Of a DNA stretch of 30,936 bases, positions 1 to 6,920 are shown one piece after another. Position 1 is the stretch's first letter. The number at the start of each line of letters is the position of its first letter. The stretch comes from JAAFIP01 sp043778205 (lineage in GTDB: Bacteria; Pseudomonadota; Gammaproteobacteria; Burkholderiales; Burkholderiaceae_C), in contig JAYWGO010000009.1 in NCBI GenBank assembly GCA_043778205.1, positions 1-30,936 of the forward strand, in the 5' to 3' direction. The translations under genes and the position numbers were made by a program. The notes beneath the pieces are model-generated. The model did no database searches and had not been told where the DNA came from. It was given only the letters and a program-made list of their open reading frames with translations.

Positions 1-116
1 TAAATCAACTACTTACAGCGACCCCAGCTAATTTCAATCGGAATTTGGAGCCTAAACAGCTCTCTCTCCTCTGAAAAACGTTGGGACACTACTGATTTAA
101 ATTCTAAATACCAATA
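1..116. other. Left-edge non-coding stretch
   Basis: No reading frame here looks like a gene. The stretch is AT-richer than the coding DNA to its right and contains no promoter or terminator that I can defend. It may be the tail of an intergenic region or of an element that begins outside the window. Confidence 0.5.
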
Positions 117-318
117 CCGGACGCAGAGGACGCAAAGGTCCCGCAGAGGACGCAAAAGGAAGACAAAATAAAATTCAAAAACATATGAATTTAGAAAAGA
201 ATGGTTTGAAAATATAATTTTTTTGAGCTCGATAATGGTAATTTTTGGCGTTGACCTTTGATAATTTTTGGTATTCCTTTTGCGTCCTCTGCGTAACCTT
301 TGCGAACTCTGCGTCCGG
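117..318. repeat. Inverted repeat, 43-bp arms, in front of soxB
   Basis: The arms are 117-159 and 276-318. They are reverse complements with 39 of 43 positions matching. Each arm is itself two tandem copies of a unit around GACGCAGAGGACGCAAAGG. The 116-bp spacer is AT-rich and has a short direct repeat, TAATTTTTGG, at 239-248 and 262-271. No ORF lies inside. The right arm ends 20 bases before the soxB start codon. The structure could be a small non-autonomous mobile element or a dispersed palindromic repeat; one copy in the window cannot settle this. Confidence 0.8.
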
Positions 319-338
319 CAGTTCGGAAGTCCGATCCC

Positions 339-2069
339 ATGAACCTCTCCCGCCGCGAATTCTCATCCATCCTTACGGCCGCAGCCGTAGCAGGCTTTCC
401 ATTGGCGCGCGAGGCCAGTGCCAAAGAGGCTGCTGTGAATTACAACGTGCCCAAAACAGGCAATGTGCACCTGCTGCATATGACCGACTGCCATGCGCAG
501 TTGTTGCCTATTTACTTCCGCGAGCCCAGTGCCAACATTGGCATTGGCAGCATGACGGGCAAGGTGCCGCATCTGGTGGGCGAACATTTGCTGAAATACG
601 CCGCTATGCAAGCGGGCAGCCCGCTGGCCTATGCGCATACCTACCTTGACTTTGAACGTGCAGCCCGGCAGTACGGCAAAGTAGGCGGCTTTGCGCATTT
701 GGCCACACTGGTCAAGCAGCTTAAAGCCAGCCGCCCAGGTGCGCTGTTGCTTGACGGTGGCGACACCTGGCAGGGCAGTGCCACCAGCCTGTGGACAGGG
801 GCGCAAGATATGGTGGACGCGGCCAAGCTGCTGGGTGTGGACGTGATGACGGCGCACTGGGAATTTACCTACGGCGAGGGGCGGGTGAAGCAAATCATTG
901 AGAAAGACTTTGCACCGAGTGGCACTTTCAAAGGCATCGACTTCATCGCACAAAACGTCAAAACCAAAGACTTTGAAGACCCGGTGTTCAAGCCCTATGT
1001 CATCAAAGAAATGAACGGTGTCACAGTAGGCATCATCGGCCAAGCTTTCCCTTACACCCCTATTGCCAACCCTGGCTGGCAAGTGCCCAACTGGAGCTTT
1101 GGTATACGTGAGGACGACTTGCAAAAACAGGTTAACGAATGCAAAGCCAAAGGTGCGCAGGCGATTGTGCTGCTCAGCCATAACGGCATGGACGTGGATT
1201 TGAAGCTGGCCAGCCGCGTCACAGGCATTGACGCTATTCTGGGTGGCCATACCCACGACGGTGTGCCTGTGCCCACCATGGTCAAAAACACTGCTGGCCA
1301 AACGCTGGTGACCAATGCAGGCAGCAACGGCAAATTCCTCGGGGTGCTAGACATTGATGTGAAAGACAAAAAAGTGGTTGCAGTCAACTACAAGCTTTTG
1401 CCTGTCTTTGCCAACTATTTGCCCGCTGACAAAGACATGCAAGCGCTGATCGATAAAATTCGCTCGCCCTTCAAAACCAAGCTCGAAGAAACTTTGGCTA
1501 CCACCGAGGGCCTGCTGTACCGGCGCGGTAACTTCAGCGGCACGTTTGACCAACTCATCATCGACGCGCTGATGGACGTGCGCGGTGGGCAGATTGCTTT
1601 TTCTCCCGGTTTCCGTTGGGGCACATCGCTGCTGCCCGGCCAAGCCATCACACGCGAGCATGTGATGGACCAAACCGCCATCACCTACCCGTGGACCACG
1701 CTAAGCGACATGACTGGCGAGACGATTAAAAACGTGCTGGAAGACGTGGCCGACAACCTGTTTAACCCCGACCCGTACTACCAGCAGGGCGGAGACATGG
1801 TGCGCGTGGGCGGCATGCAATACACCTGTGACCCCACAGCCAAAACCGGCCAACGCATCAGCAATATGCGCCTAGGCGGTAAGTTGCTAGAAGCCGATAA
1901 AACCTACAAAGTAGCAGGCTGGGCTCCTGTGCAAGAGAGCAGCAAAAACGCAGGGCCACCCGTGTGGGATGTAGTAGAAACTTACCTCAAAGCACAAAAA
2001 GTCATTAAGCCTGTGGTGTTGAATAACCCTAGCCTGCAAGGCATAGTGGGCAATCTTGGTTTGGCCTAG
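339..2069 (+). CDS. soxB: Thiosulfohydrolase SoxB (Sox sulfur oxidation system)
   Basis: SoxB is the periplasmic di-manganese hydrolase that releases sulfate from the cysteine-bound sulfonate on SoxYZ during thiosulfate oxidation. The protein has 576 residues, the usual family length. It opens with a twin-arginine signal (SRREF, residues 4-8, followed by a hydrophobic stretch and a possible cleavage near ASA, 26-28). Metallophosphatase motifs are visible: D50 and H52 in HMTDCHAQ, D142 in GGDTWQGS, the SHNG motif, and H304/H306 in GGHTHDG. The start at 339 is preferred because it puts the Tat motif at the N-terminus and has a weak GGAAG 9 bases upstream; an in-frame TTG at 300 lies in the repeat arm. 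No soxA, X, Y or Z is present in the 338 bases upstream, and the downstream neighbour is rpsO, so within this window soxB stands alone. Its own promoter would have to lie in or before the inverted repeat. Confidence 0.96.
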   Translation: MNLSRREFSSILTAAAVAGFPLAREASAKEAAVNYNVPKTGNVHLLHMTDCHAQLLPIYFREPSANIGIGSMTGKVPHLVGEHLLKYAAMQAGSPLAYAHTYLDFERAARQYGKVGGFAHLATLVKQLKASRPGALLLDGGDTWQGSATSLWTGAQDMVDAAKLLGVDVMTAHWEFTYGEGRVKQIIEKDFAPSGTFKGIDFIAQNVKTKDFEDPVFKPYVIKEMNGVTVGIIGQAFPYTPIANPGWQVPNWSFGIREDDLQKQVNECKAKGAQAIVLLSHNGMDVDLKLASRVTGIDAILGGHTHDGVPVPTMVKNTAGQTLVTNAGSNGKFLGVLDIDVKDKKVVAVNYKLLPVFANYLPADKDMQALIDKIRSPFKTKLEETLATTEGLLYRRGNFSGTFDQLIIDALMDVRGGQIAFSPGFRWGTSLLPGQAITREHVMDQTAITYPWTTLSDMTGETIKNVLEDVADNLFNPDPYYQQGGDMVRVGGMQYTCDPTAKTGQRISNMRLGGKLLEADKTYKVAGWAPVQESSKNAGPPVWDVVETYLKAQKVIKPVVLNNPSLQGIVGNLGLA

Positions 2070-2090
2070 GCACACTTCTCAGGCTATAAT
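2061..2090 (+). promoter_or_regulatory. Candidate sigma-70 promoter for rpsO
   Basis: A perfect -10 hexamer TATAAT lies at 2085-2090, with TTGGCC (4 of 6 matches to the -35 consensus) at 2061-2066 and an 18-base spacer. The -35 overlaps the last codons of soxB. Transcription would start near 2097 and leave a leader of about 130 nt before rpsO. Confidence 0.65.
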
Positions 2091-2141
2091 ATAAGGCTTC
2101 GCTGGCAGTAGCAGGCGATTACAGCACGGCGCGGGTAATTC

Positions 2142-2159
2142 CACTCGCGTACGCAAGTG
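2142..2159 (+). promoter_or_regulatory. Hairpin in the rpsO leader, possible S15 control site
   Basis: CACT-c-GCG (2142-2149) pairs with CGC-a-AGTG (2152-2159) around a two-base loop. Ribosomal protein S15 is known to repress its own mRNA through leader structures that differ between bacterial groups. That this hairpin takes part in such control is inference from its position only. Confidence 0.3.
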
Positions 2160-2227
2160 TCCATGTAAGCACACCATTTGTTTTTACAGATTTAGTGCAT
2201 AAGTGGTTGATTTTAAAGGAATTTTCT

Positions 2228-2491
2228 ATGTTGACAGCAACCAAAGCTGAAGTCGTCAAGGCTAACGCCCGCAAAGCCGGTGACACCGGTAGCCCAGAAG
2301 TGCAAGTTGCACTGCTCACCGCCCGTATTAACGAGCTGGCACCCCACTTTAAATTGCATGCCAAAGACCACCACGGTCGCCGTGGCCTGCTGCGTATGGT
2401 CAACAGCCGCAAAAGCTTATTGGCTTACCTCAAGAACAAAGACTCTAGCCGTTATGTTGCGCTGATCGCCAAACTAGGCCTGCGTAAATAA
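2228..2491 (+). CDS. rpsO: 30S ribosomal protein S15
   Basis: S15 binds 16S rRNA early in assembly of the small-subunit platform and contributes to the inter-subunit bridge. The 87-residue product is one or two residues shorter than is common. It carries the family signature from TGSPEVQVALLTARI through HFKLHAKDHHGRRGLL to the basic C-terminus. The start at 2228 has AAAGGA at 2215-2220, seven bases upstream; the in-frame upstream ATG would add eleven unrelated residues. rpsO followed by pnp is a classic bacterial pair. Here a strong terminator and a repeat separate them, so pnp probably also has its own promoter. Confidence 0.98.
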   Translation: MLTATKAEVVKANARKAGDTGSPEVQVALLTARINELAPHFKLHAKDHHGRRGLLRMVNSRKSLLAYLKNKDSSRYVALIAKLGLRK

Positions 2492-2507
2492 TCGGGCTAT
2501 TTGCATT

Positions 2508-2545
2508 AAAACGCCTGAGTTAGTTCACTAGCTCAGGCGTTTTTT
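2508..2545 (+). terminator. Rho-independent terminator after rpsO
   Basis: ACGCCTGAG (2511-2519) pairs perfectly with CTCAGGCGT (2532-2540), with further TAG/CTA pairing in the loop, and is followed by a run of T to 2545. A stretch of A on the left arm would also pair with the T run. It sits 19 bases after the rpsO stop. Confidence 0.9.
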
Positions 2546-2670
2546 ACTTCGGAGTTGGCAAAAGCAGAACTGAAGCTGTGTCATTCCAAAGGTGGTTTGC
2601 ATTAAAAAACCCTCTTTGGGATGGCATCGTGTTCTGGCCCCAGCGCTTCGACCCAGTGGTACAGGGAATG

Positions 2671-2739
2671 TACTTTTTTAAGTGAAATCTGCTTGTGGCC
2701 CAAGGAAATGCTGCACAAGCAGCTATCATAATAATAGTA
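2671..2739 (+). repeat. Dispersed palindromic repeat, copy A (before pnp)
   Basis: The core at 2698-2726 begins GCCCAAGGAAATGCTG and ends CACAAGCAGCTAT. It is the best-formed copy: CTGCTTGTG (2689-2697) pairs perfectly with CACAAGCAG (2714-2722). A T-rich left part (from 2671) and a right tail ending AATAGTA (2733-2739) are shared with other copies. The tail ends four bases before the pnp ribosome binding site. CATAAT at 2727-2732 resembles a -10 hexamer, but I see no matching -35. Confidence 0.85.
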
Positions 2740-2753
2740 ATTAAGGAAACACG

Positions 2754-4895
2754 ATGAGTATTTTTAACAAAGTGACCAAGACCTTTCAATGGGGCAACCA
2801 CACCGTCAAAATGGAAACCGGCGAGATTGCACGCCAAGCTGGCGGCGCTGTGCTGTTGGACATGGACGGCACGGTAGTTTTGGCTACTGTAGTGGGCTCC
2901 AAGACCGCTAAAGCCGGTCAAGACTTCTTCCCACTGACGGTTGATTACCTTGAGAAAACCTACGCCGCAGGCAAAATCCCCGGCAGCTTTTTCAAGCGTG
3001 AAGCCAAGCCCAGCGAATTTGAAACCCTGACCAGCCGCCTGATCGACCGCCCGATCCGCCCGCTGTTCCCCGAAGGTTTTTACAACGAAGTGCAAGTGGT
3101 GATTCACACCGTGTCGCTCAACCCCGATGTGATCGGCGACATCCCCGCACTCATCGCTACCAGCGCTGCGCTCGCCATCAGCGGCATCCCGTTTGCAGGG
3201 CCGATTGGCGCTGCCCGCGTAGCCTACATCAATGGCCAGTACGTGCTGAACCCGAGCAACAACCAGTTGGCCGAGAGCCAGATGGACCTGATTGTGGCGG
3301 GTACAGAAGCCGCTGTGTTGATGGTCGAATCCGAAGCCAAGCAGTTGGGTGAAGACATCATGCTGGGCGGCATTGTGTTTGGCCACGAGCAGAGCAAAGT
3401 AGCCATCAACGCCATCCACGAGCTGGTGCGTGATGCTGGCAAACCAGCTTGGGACTGGAAAGCCCCAGCCAAGGACGAGCCACTGATCGCCAAAGTAGGC
3501 GGTTTTGCACAGGCCAAGCTGGCCGCCGCCTACCAGCTGCGCAACAAGCAAGCACGTACGCACGCATGCCGCACAGCCTATGCTGAAGTGATGGCTGATT
3601 TGAAAGCCTCTGGCACCGAATTTGACAGCGTCAAAGTCGAATCCATGCTGTTTGACATTGAAGCAGGACTCGTGCGCAGCCAAATCTTGGCAGGCGAGCC
3701 ACGCATCGACGGCCGCGACACGCGCACCGTGCGCCCGATTGAAATTCGCAACGGCGTGCTGCCACGCACCCACGGCTCAGCCTTGTTCACACGTGGCGAG
3801 ACACAGGCCTTGGTGGTGACCACCTTGGGTACCGACCGTGACGCACAGCGCATTGACGCACTGTCTGGCGAGTTCCATGACAGCTTCATCTTCCACTACA
3901 ACATGCCTCCGTTTGCCACTGGCGAAACCGGCCGTGTAGGCACCCCCAAGCGCCGCGAAATCGGCCACGGCCGTTTGGCCAAGCGTGCACTGGTGGCCGT
4001 GCTGCCCACCAAAGAAGAGTTCCCGTACACACTGCGCGTAGTGTCGGAAATCACCGAGTCCAACGGTTCCAGCTCGATGGCATCTGTGTGCGGCGGCTGT
4101 TTGTCGATGATGGACGCTGGCGTGCCACTCAAGGCGCATGTGGCGGGTATCGCTATGGGCCTCATTAAAGACGGCAACCGTTTTGCCGTACTGACCGACA
4201 TCTTGGGTGATGAAGATCACTTGGGCGATATGGACTTTAAAGTGGCCGGCACTACCAATGGCATTACCGCCTTGCAAATGGACATCAAAATCCAGGGCAT
4301 CACCAAAGAGATCATGCAAGTGGCACTGGCCCAGGCCAAAGAGGCGCGCATGCACATTCTGGAGAAAATGCAGTCTGCTATGGCCGTGGCCAATGTGGAA
4401 GTGAGCGACTTTGCACCCAAGCTGTTCACCATGAAGATCAATCCAGAGAAAATCCGTGATGTGATCGGCAAAGGCGGCGCAGTCATTCGCGCGCTGACCG
4501 AAGAGACCGGTACGCAGATCAATATCAGCGACGAAGGCATCATTACCATTGCATCTACCGACAGTGCCAAGGCCGAAGAAGCCAAGCGCCGTATTTTGAT
4601 GATCACGGCCGACGTAGAAATTGGCAAAGTGTACGAAGGTGCTATCACCAAGATTTTGGACTTCGGTGCCTTGGTCAACCTGTTGCCAGGCAAAGACGGC
4701 CTGCTGCACATCAGCCAGATTAGCAACGAGCGCATCAACAAAGTAACCGACGTGCTGCAAGAAGGTCAGATTGTGCGCGTCAAAGTGATGGAGTTGGACG
4801 AAAAAGGCCGCGTCAAGCTGTCGATGCGCGCTTTGCTGGAGCGCCCTGCACAGGACCAACAGCAACAGGCGCACCAGCCGCAACAACAGCTGTAA
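2754..4895 (+). CDS. pnp: Polyribonucleotide nucleotidyltransferase (PNPase)
   Basis: PNPase degrades RNA 3' to 5' by phosphorolysis and is a core part of bacterial RNA turnover. The 713-residue protein has the full architecture: first RNase PH domain (about 11-145), helical linker, second catalytic RNase PH domain (about 320-460), KH domain (about 555-615, with VIGKGG at 570-575) and S1 domain (about 620-690). The catalytic aspartates are visible as D486 and D492 in GDEDHLGDMDF. The C-terminus is a glutamine-rich tail (QDQQQQAHQPQQQL). AAGGA at 2743-2747, six bases before the ATG, fixes the start. Palindromic repeat copy A lies directly upstream and copy B directly downstream. Confidence 0.98.
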   Translation: MSIFNKVTKTFQWGNHTVKMETGEIARQAGGAVLLDMDGTVVLATVVGSKTAKAGQDFFPLTVDYLEKTYAAGKIPGSFFKREAKPSEFETLTSRLIDRPIRPLFPEGFYNEVQVVIHTVSLNPDVIGDIPALIATSAALAISGIPFAGPIGAARVAYINGQYVLNPSNNQLAESQMDLIVAGTEAAVLMVESEAKQLGEDIMLGGIVFGHEQSKVAINAIHELVRDAGKPAWDWKAPAKDEPLIAKVGGFAQAKLAAAYQLRNKQARTHACRTAYAEVMADLKASGTEFDSVKVESMLFDIEAGLVRSQILAGEPRIDGRDTRTVRPIEIRNGVLPRTHGSALFTRGETQALVVTTLGTDRDAQRIDALSGEFHDSFIFHYNMPPFATGETGRVGTPKRREIGHGRLAKRALVAVLPTKEEFPYTLRVVSEITESNGSSSMASVCGGCLSMMDAGVPLKAHVAGIAMGLIKDGNRFAVLTDILGDEDHLGDMDFKVAGTTNGITALQMDIKIQGITKEIMQVALAQAKEARMHILEKMQSAMAVANVEVSDFAPKLFTMKINPEKIRDVIGKGGAVIRALTEETGTQINISDEGIITIASTDSAKAEEAKRRILMITADVEIGKVYEGAITKILDFGALVNLLPGKDGLLHISQISNERINKVTDVLQEGQIVRVKVMELDEKGRVKLSMRALLERPAQDQQQQAHQPQQQL

Positions 4896-4907
4896 CTGCA
4901 AAACTAC

Positions 4908-4933
4908 AGTGCGCGCTAGCCATCGTGCGCACT
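4908..4933 (+). terminator. Hairpin after pnp without a T run
   Basis: AGTGCGC (4908-4914) pairs with GCGCACT (4927-4933) thirteen bases after the pnp stop. No T tract follows directly, so it may stabilise the mRNA end rather than terminate. The next T run (4979-4985) belongs to repeat copy B. Confidence 0.4.
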
Positions 4934-4940
4934 ATGGTTT

Positions 4941-4990
4941 GCATAGCTGCCTGTGCAACATTTCCTTGGGCTAAAGGCCTTTTTTACTAT
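4941..4990 (-). repeat. Dispersed palindromic repeat, copy B (inverted, before the quinone oxidoreductase)
   Basis: The core is on the minus strand at 4943-4971. It reads GCCCAAGGAAATG then TTGCACAGGCAGCTAT, one change from copy E. On the plus strand it ends in GGCC and six T, then ACTATTG. It ends about a dozen bases before the ATG of the next gene and therefore forms most of that gene's leader. Confidence 0.8.
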
Positions 4991-5001
4991 TGAAACACTG
5001 C

Positions 5002-6084
5002 ATGAAAGCTGTTGAAATTACCTCCTTTGGCGCGCCCGATGTGCTGCGCTTGGGTACGCGCCCAGATGCCGCCTTCGGCGTGGGCGAAGCGCTGATCAAA
5101 GTATCGGCATCCGGCATCAACCGGCCCGATGTACTGCAGCGCTCAGGGCTGTACCCTGTGCCGCCAGGTGCGTCTGACCTGCCGGGTTTGGAAGTGGCCG
5201 GTACCATCGTGGGGGGCGACGCCGCGGCTCTGCAGGCGGCAGGTTTTAAGCTGGGTGACCGTGTCTGCGCGCTGGTGGCAGGGGGCGGCTACGCCGAGCT
5301 GTGCGCCGCGCCGGTAGGCCAGTGTTTGCCAGTGCCCCAGGGTTTAAGCGACATAGAAGCCGCCTGTTTGCCAGAGACATTTTTCACCGTTTGGAGCAAT
5401 GTGTTTGACCGCGCGCGCTTGCAGCCTGGCGAGACCTTGCTGGTGCAGGGCGGTACCAGCGGCATTGGCGTAACAGCCATTCAGATGGCTAAAGCGCTGG
5501 GCAATGGTGTGAACGTGCCTGCGACACGGGTGATCGCCACAGCAGGCAGCGACGAAAAATGCGCCGCTTGTTTAAAGCTGGGTGCAGACTACGCGATCAA
5601 CTACAAAACCCAAGATTTTGTTGAAGAAGTTAAGCGCATCATGGGTGCAGCTTCCAGTAGCGGTGCGGCTGCAGCCAGCGCAGGGCAGGGCGGTTTGTTG
5701 TCCAACGCCCCGGTAGCGGGCGTGGATGTCATTCTTGACATGGTTGCAGGCGACTACGTGGCCCGCGAAATCGAGTGTTTGGCTGAAGACGGTCGCTTGG
5801 TGATGATTGCCGTGCAAGGCGGGGTAAAAGCCGAATTTAACGCCGGCTTGGTGCTGCGCCGTCGCTTGCAGATCACTGGCTCTACCCTGCGCCCGCGGTC
5901 TATTGCTTTTAAAACGGCTATCGCGCAGGCGTTGCGCAAAAACGTCTGGCCTTTGATTGAGGCTGGCAAGATTAAAACTGTGGTCCACAGCGTGTTTGCC
6001 CCGCAGGATGCAGCCGCAGCCCATGCGCTGATGGAAACCAACCAGCACATCGGCAAAATCGTGCTGGACTGGAGCAAATCATGA
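5002..6084 (+). CDS. NAD(P)H:quinone oxidoreductase, zinc-free MDR family (PIG3-like)
   Basis: Members of this medium-chain dehydrogenase/reductase branch reduce quinones or related carbonyl compounds with NADPH. The 360-residue protein has the GroES-like N-terminal half and a Rossmann fold with the nucleotide-binding stretch LVQGGTSGIGVTAIQMAKA (about 148-166). The zinc ligands of classical alcohol dehydrogenases are absent. It is longer than the roughly 325-335 residues usual in the family because of two additions: a short one after AKALGN and a low-complexity Ala/Ser/Gly stretch (about 218-237) before VDVILDMVAGDYVA. I chose ATG 5002 because MKAVEITSFG is the normal family start; a TTG at 4990 lies at the edge of repeat copy B. 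No clear ribosome binding site is seen. The stop overlaps the tpiA start (ATGA), so the two are probably translationally coupled. Confidence 0.9.
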   Translation: MKAVEITSFGAPDVLRLGTRPDAAFGVGEALIKVSASGINRPDVLQRSGLYPVPPGASDLPGLEVAGTIVGGDAAALQAAGFKLGDRVCALVAGGGYAELCAAPVGQCLPVPQGLSDIEAACLPETFFTVWSNVFDRARLQPGETLLVQGGTSGIGVTAIQMAKALGNGVNVPATRVIATAGSDEKCAACLKLGADYAINYKTQDFVEEVKRIMGAASSSGAAAASAGQGGLLSNAPVAGVDVILDMVAGDYVAREIECLAEDGRLVMIAVQGGVKAEFNAGLVLRRRLQITGSTLRPRSIAFKTAIAQALRKNVWPLIEAGKIKTVVHSVFAPQDAAAAHALMETNQHIGKIVLDWSKS

Positions 6085-6845
6085 AAAAACTCATAGCGGG
6101 CAACTGGAAAATGAACGGCAGCATAGCCGCCAACCAAGCCTTGGTTGAAGCCATATTGCGTGGTGCACCAACGCCGGTATGCGATGTGGCACTGTGCGTA
6201 CCAGCGCCGTATTTGGCCCAAATTTCATTGCTTTTAAGTGCTGTGGCCCAAGGAAATGCTGCACAGACAGCTATTAATTTAGGAGCGCAGGACATTTCAA
6301 GCAACGCCAGCGGCGCGTACACGGGTGAGGTTGCTGGTGCCATGCTCAAAGAATTTGGTGTGCGCTACGCCATCGTTGGCCATTCTGAACGCCGCCAATA
6401 CCATGGCGAAACCGATGCACTGGTGTCTTTGAAGACCAAGGCCGCTTTGGCCAGTGGCATTACCCCCATCGTGTGTGTGGGCGAGACCCTGGCCGAGCGC
6501 GAAGCAGGCCGCACAGAAGAGGTAGTTAAACGCCAGTTGGCCGCTGTAGTGCATGACAACGGCCACTGCATCAGCGAGATTGTGCTGGCCTATGAGCCTG
6601 TATGGGCTATTGGCACAGGTAAAACCGCTACGCCAGAGATGGCGCAGGCCGTGCACGCGGTGTTGCGCGCGCAACTCAAAGCTGCCAGCGCACACCCTGA
6701 GCGTGTCAAAATATTGTATGGCGGCAGCATGAACGCTGCCAACGCCGCTGAACTGTTGGCGCAAGCTGATATTGACGGTGGTTTGATTGGCGGGGCCTCC
6801 TTAAAAGCAGCTGATTTTTTAACAATTATGGCTGCAGCCCAATAA
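6081..6845 (+). CDS. tpiA: Triosephosphate isomerase
   Basis: TpiA interconverts dihydroxyacetone phosphate and glyceraldehyde 3-phosphate in glycolysis and gluconeogenesis. The 254-residue protein has all catalytic features: N8 and K10 in AGNWKMNG, H101 in VGHSERR, E172 in AYEPVWAIGTGK (the mobile loop follows), and the phosphate-binding GGSMNAAN and GGLIGGASL near the end. Residues 56-65 (AQGNAAQTAI), between the strand with PAPYLAQ and the strand with LGAQDIS, are encoded by an in-frame copy of the dispersed repeat (copy C). This makes the segment longer than the family norm. The last residues and the stop codon lie in another copy (copy D). The start overlaps the preceding stop by ATGA. 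Confidence 0.98.
   Translation: MKKLIAGNWKMNGSIAANQALVEAILRGAPTPVCDVALCVPAPYLAQISLLLSAVAQGNAAQTAINLGAQDISSNASGAYTGEVAGAMLKEFGVRYAIVGHSERRQYHGETDALVSLKTKAALASGITPIVCVGETLAEREAGRTEEVVKRQLAAVVHDNGHCISEIVLAYEPVWAIGTGKTATPEMAQAVHAVLRAQLKAASAHPERVKILYGGSMNAANAAELLAQADIDGGLIGGASLKAADFLTIMAAAQ
6230..6283 (+). repeat. Dispersed palindromic repeat, copy C (inside tpiA)
   Basis: The core at 6246-6274 differs from copy A at two positions (CACAGACAG for CACAAGCAG). CTGTG at 6241-6245 pairs with CACAG (6262-6266). It is read in the frame GCC CAA GGA AAT, giving AQGNAAQTAI, without disturbing the gene. The T-rich left part TTGCTTTTAAGTG is shared with copies A and E. Confidence 0.85.
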
Positions 6846-6879
6846 AATGCTGCACAAGCAGCTACATATTCAATAGTAA
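6810..6879 (+). repeat. Dispersed palindromic repeat, copy D (across the tpiA stop)
   Basis: The core at 6837-6865 matches copy A except GG to TA at its seventh and eighth bases and a final C for T. The small hairpin GCTGC-ACAA-GCAGC and the tail AATAGTA (6872-6878) are intact. The GG to TA change turns the GGA codon of the shared frame into TAA, which is the tpiA stop. Confidence 0.8.
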
Positions 6880-6920
6880 ATTTAGTCACAATTACGCCAA
6901 GAATTAATTTAGGAAACCCC

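Noticed and set aside
300..338. Upstream TTG start for soxB
   Set aside because: It lies in the inverted repeat arm and would bury the Tat motif behind 13 extra residues.
2500..2607. 12-base direct repeat TTTGCATTAAAA at 2500-2511 and 2596-2607
   Set aside because: Short and AT-rich; with nothing else in common at the borders, chance is the simpler explanation.
2544..3773. Long open frame on the minus strand opposite pnp, and similar ones opposite soxB and the 3' half of pnp
   Set aside because: They mirror strongly conserved genes, have His/Gln/Ala-rich compositions typical of antisense frames, and match no family.
4990..5001. TTG start for the quinone oxidoreductase
   Set aside because: It adds four unrelated residues at the edge of the repeat; the ATG at 5002 gives the usual family N-terminus.
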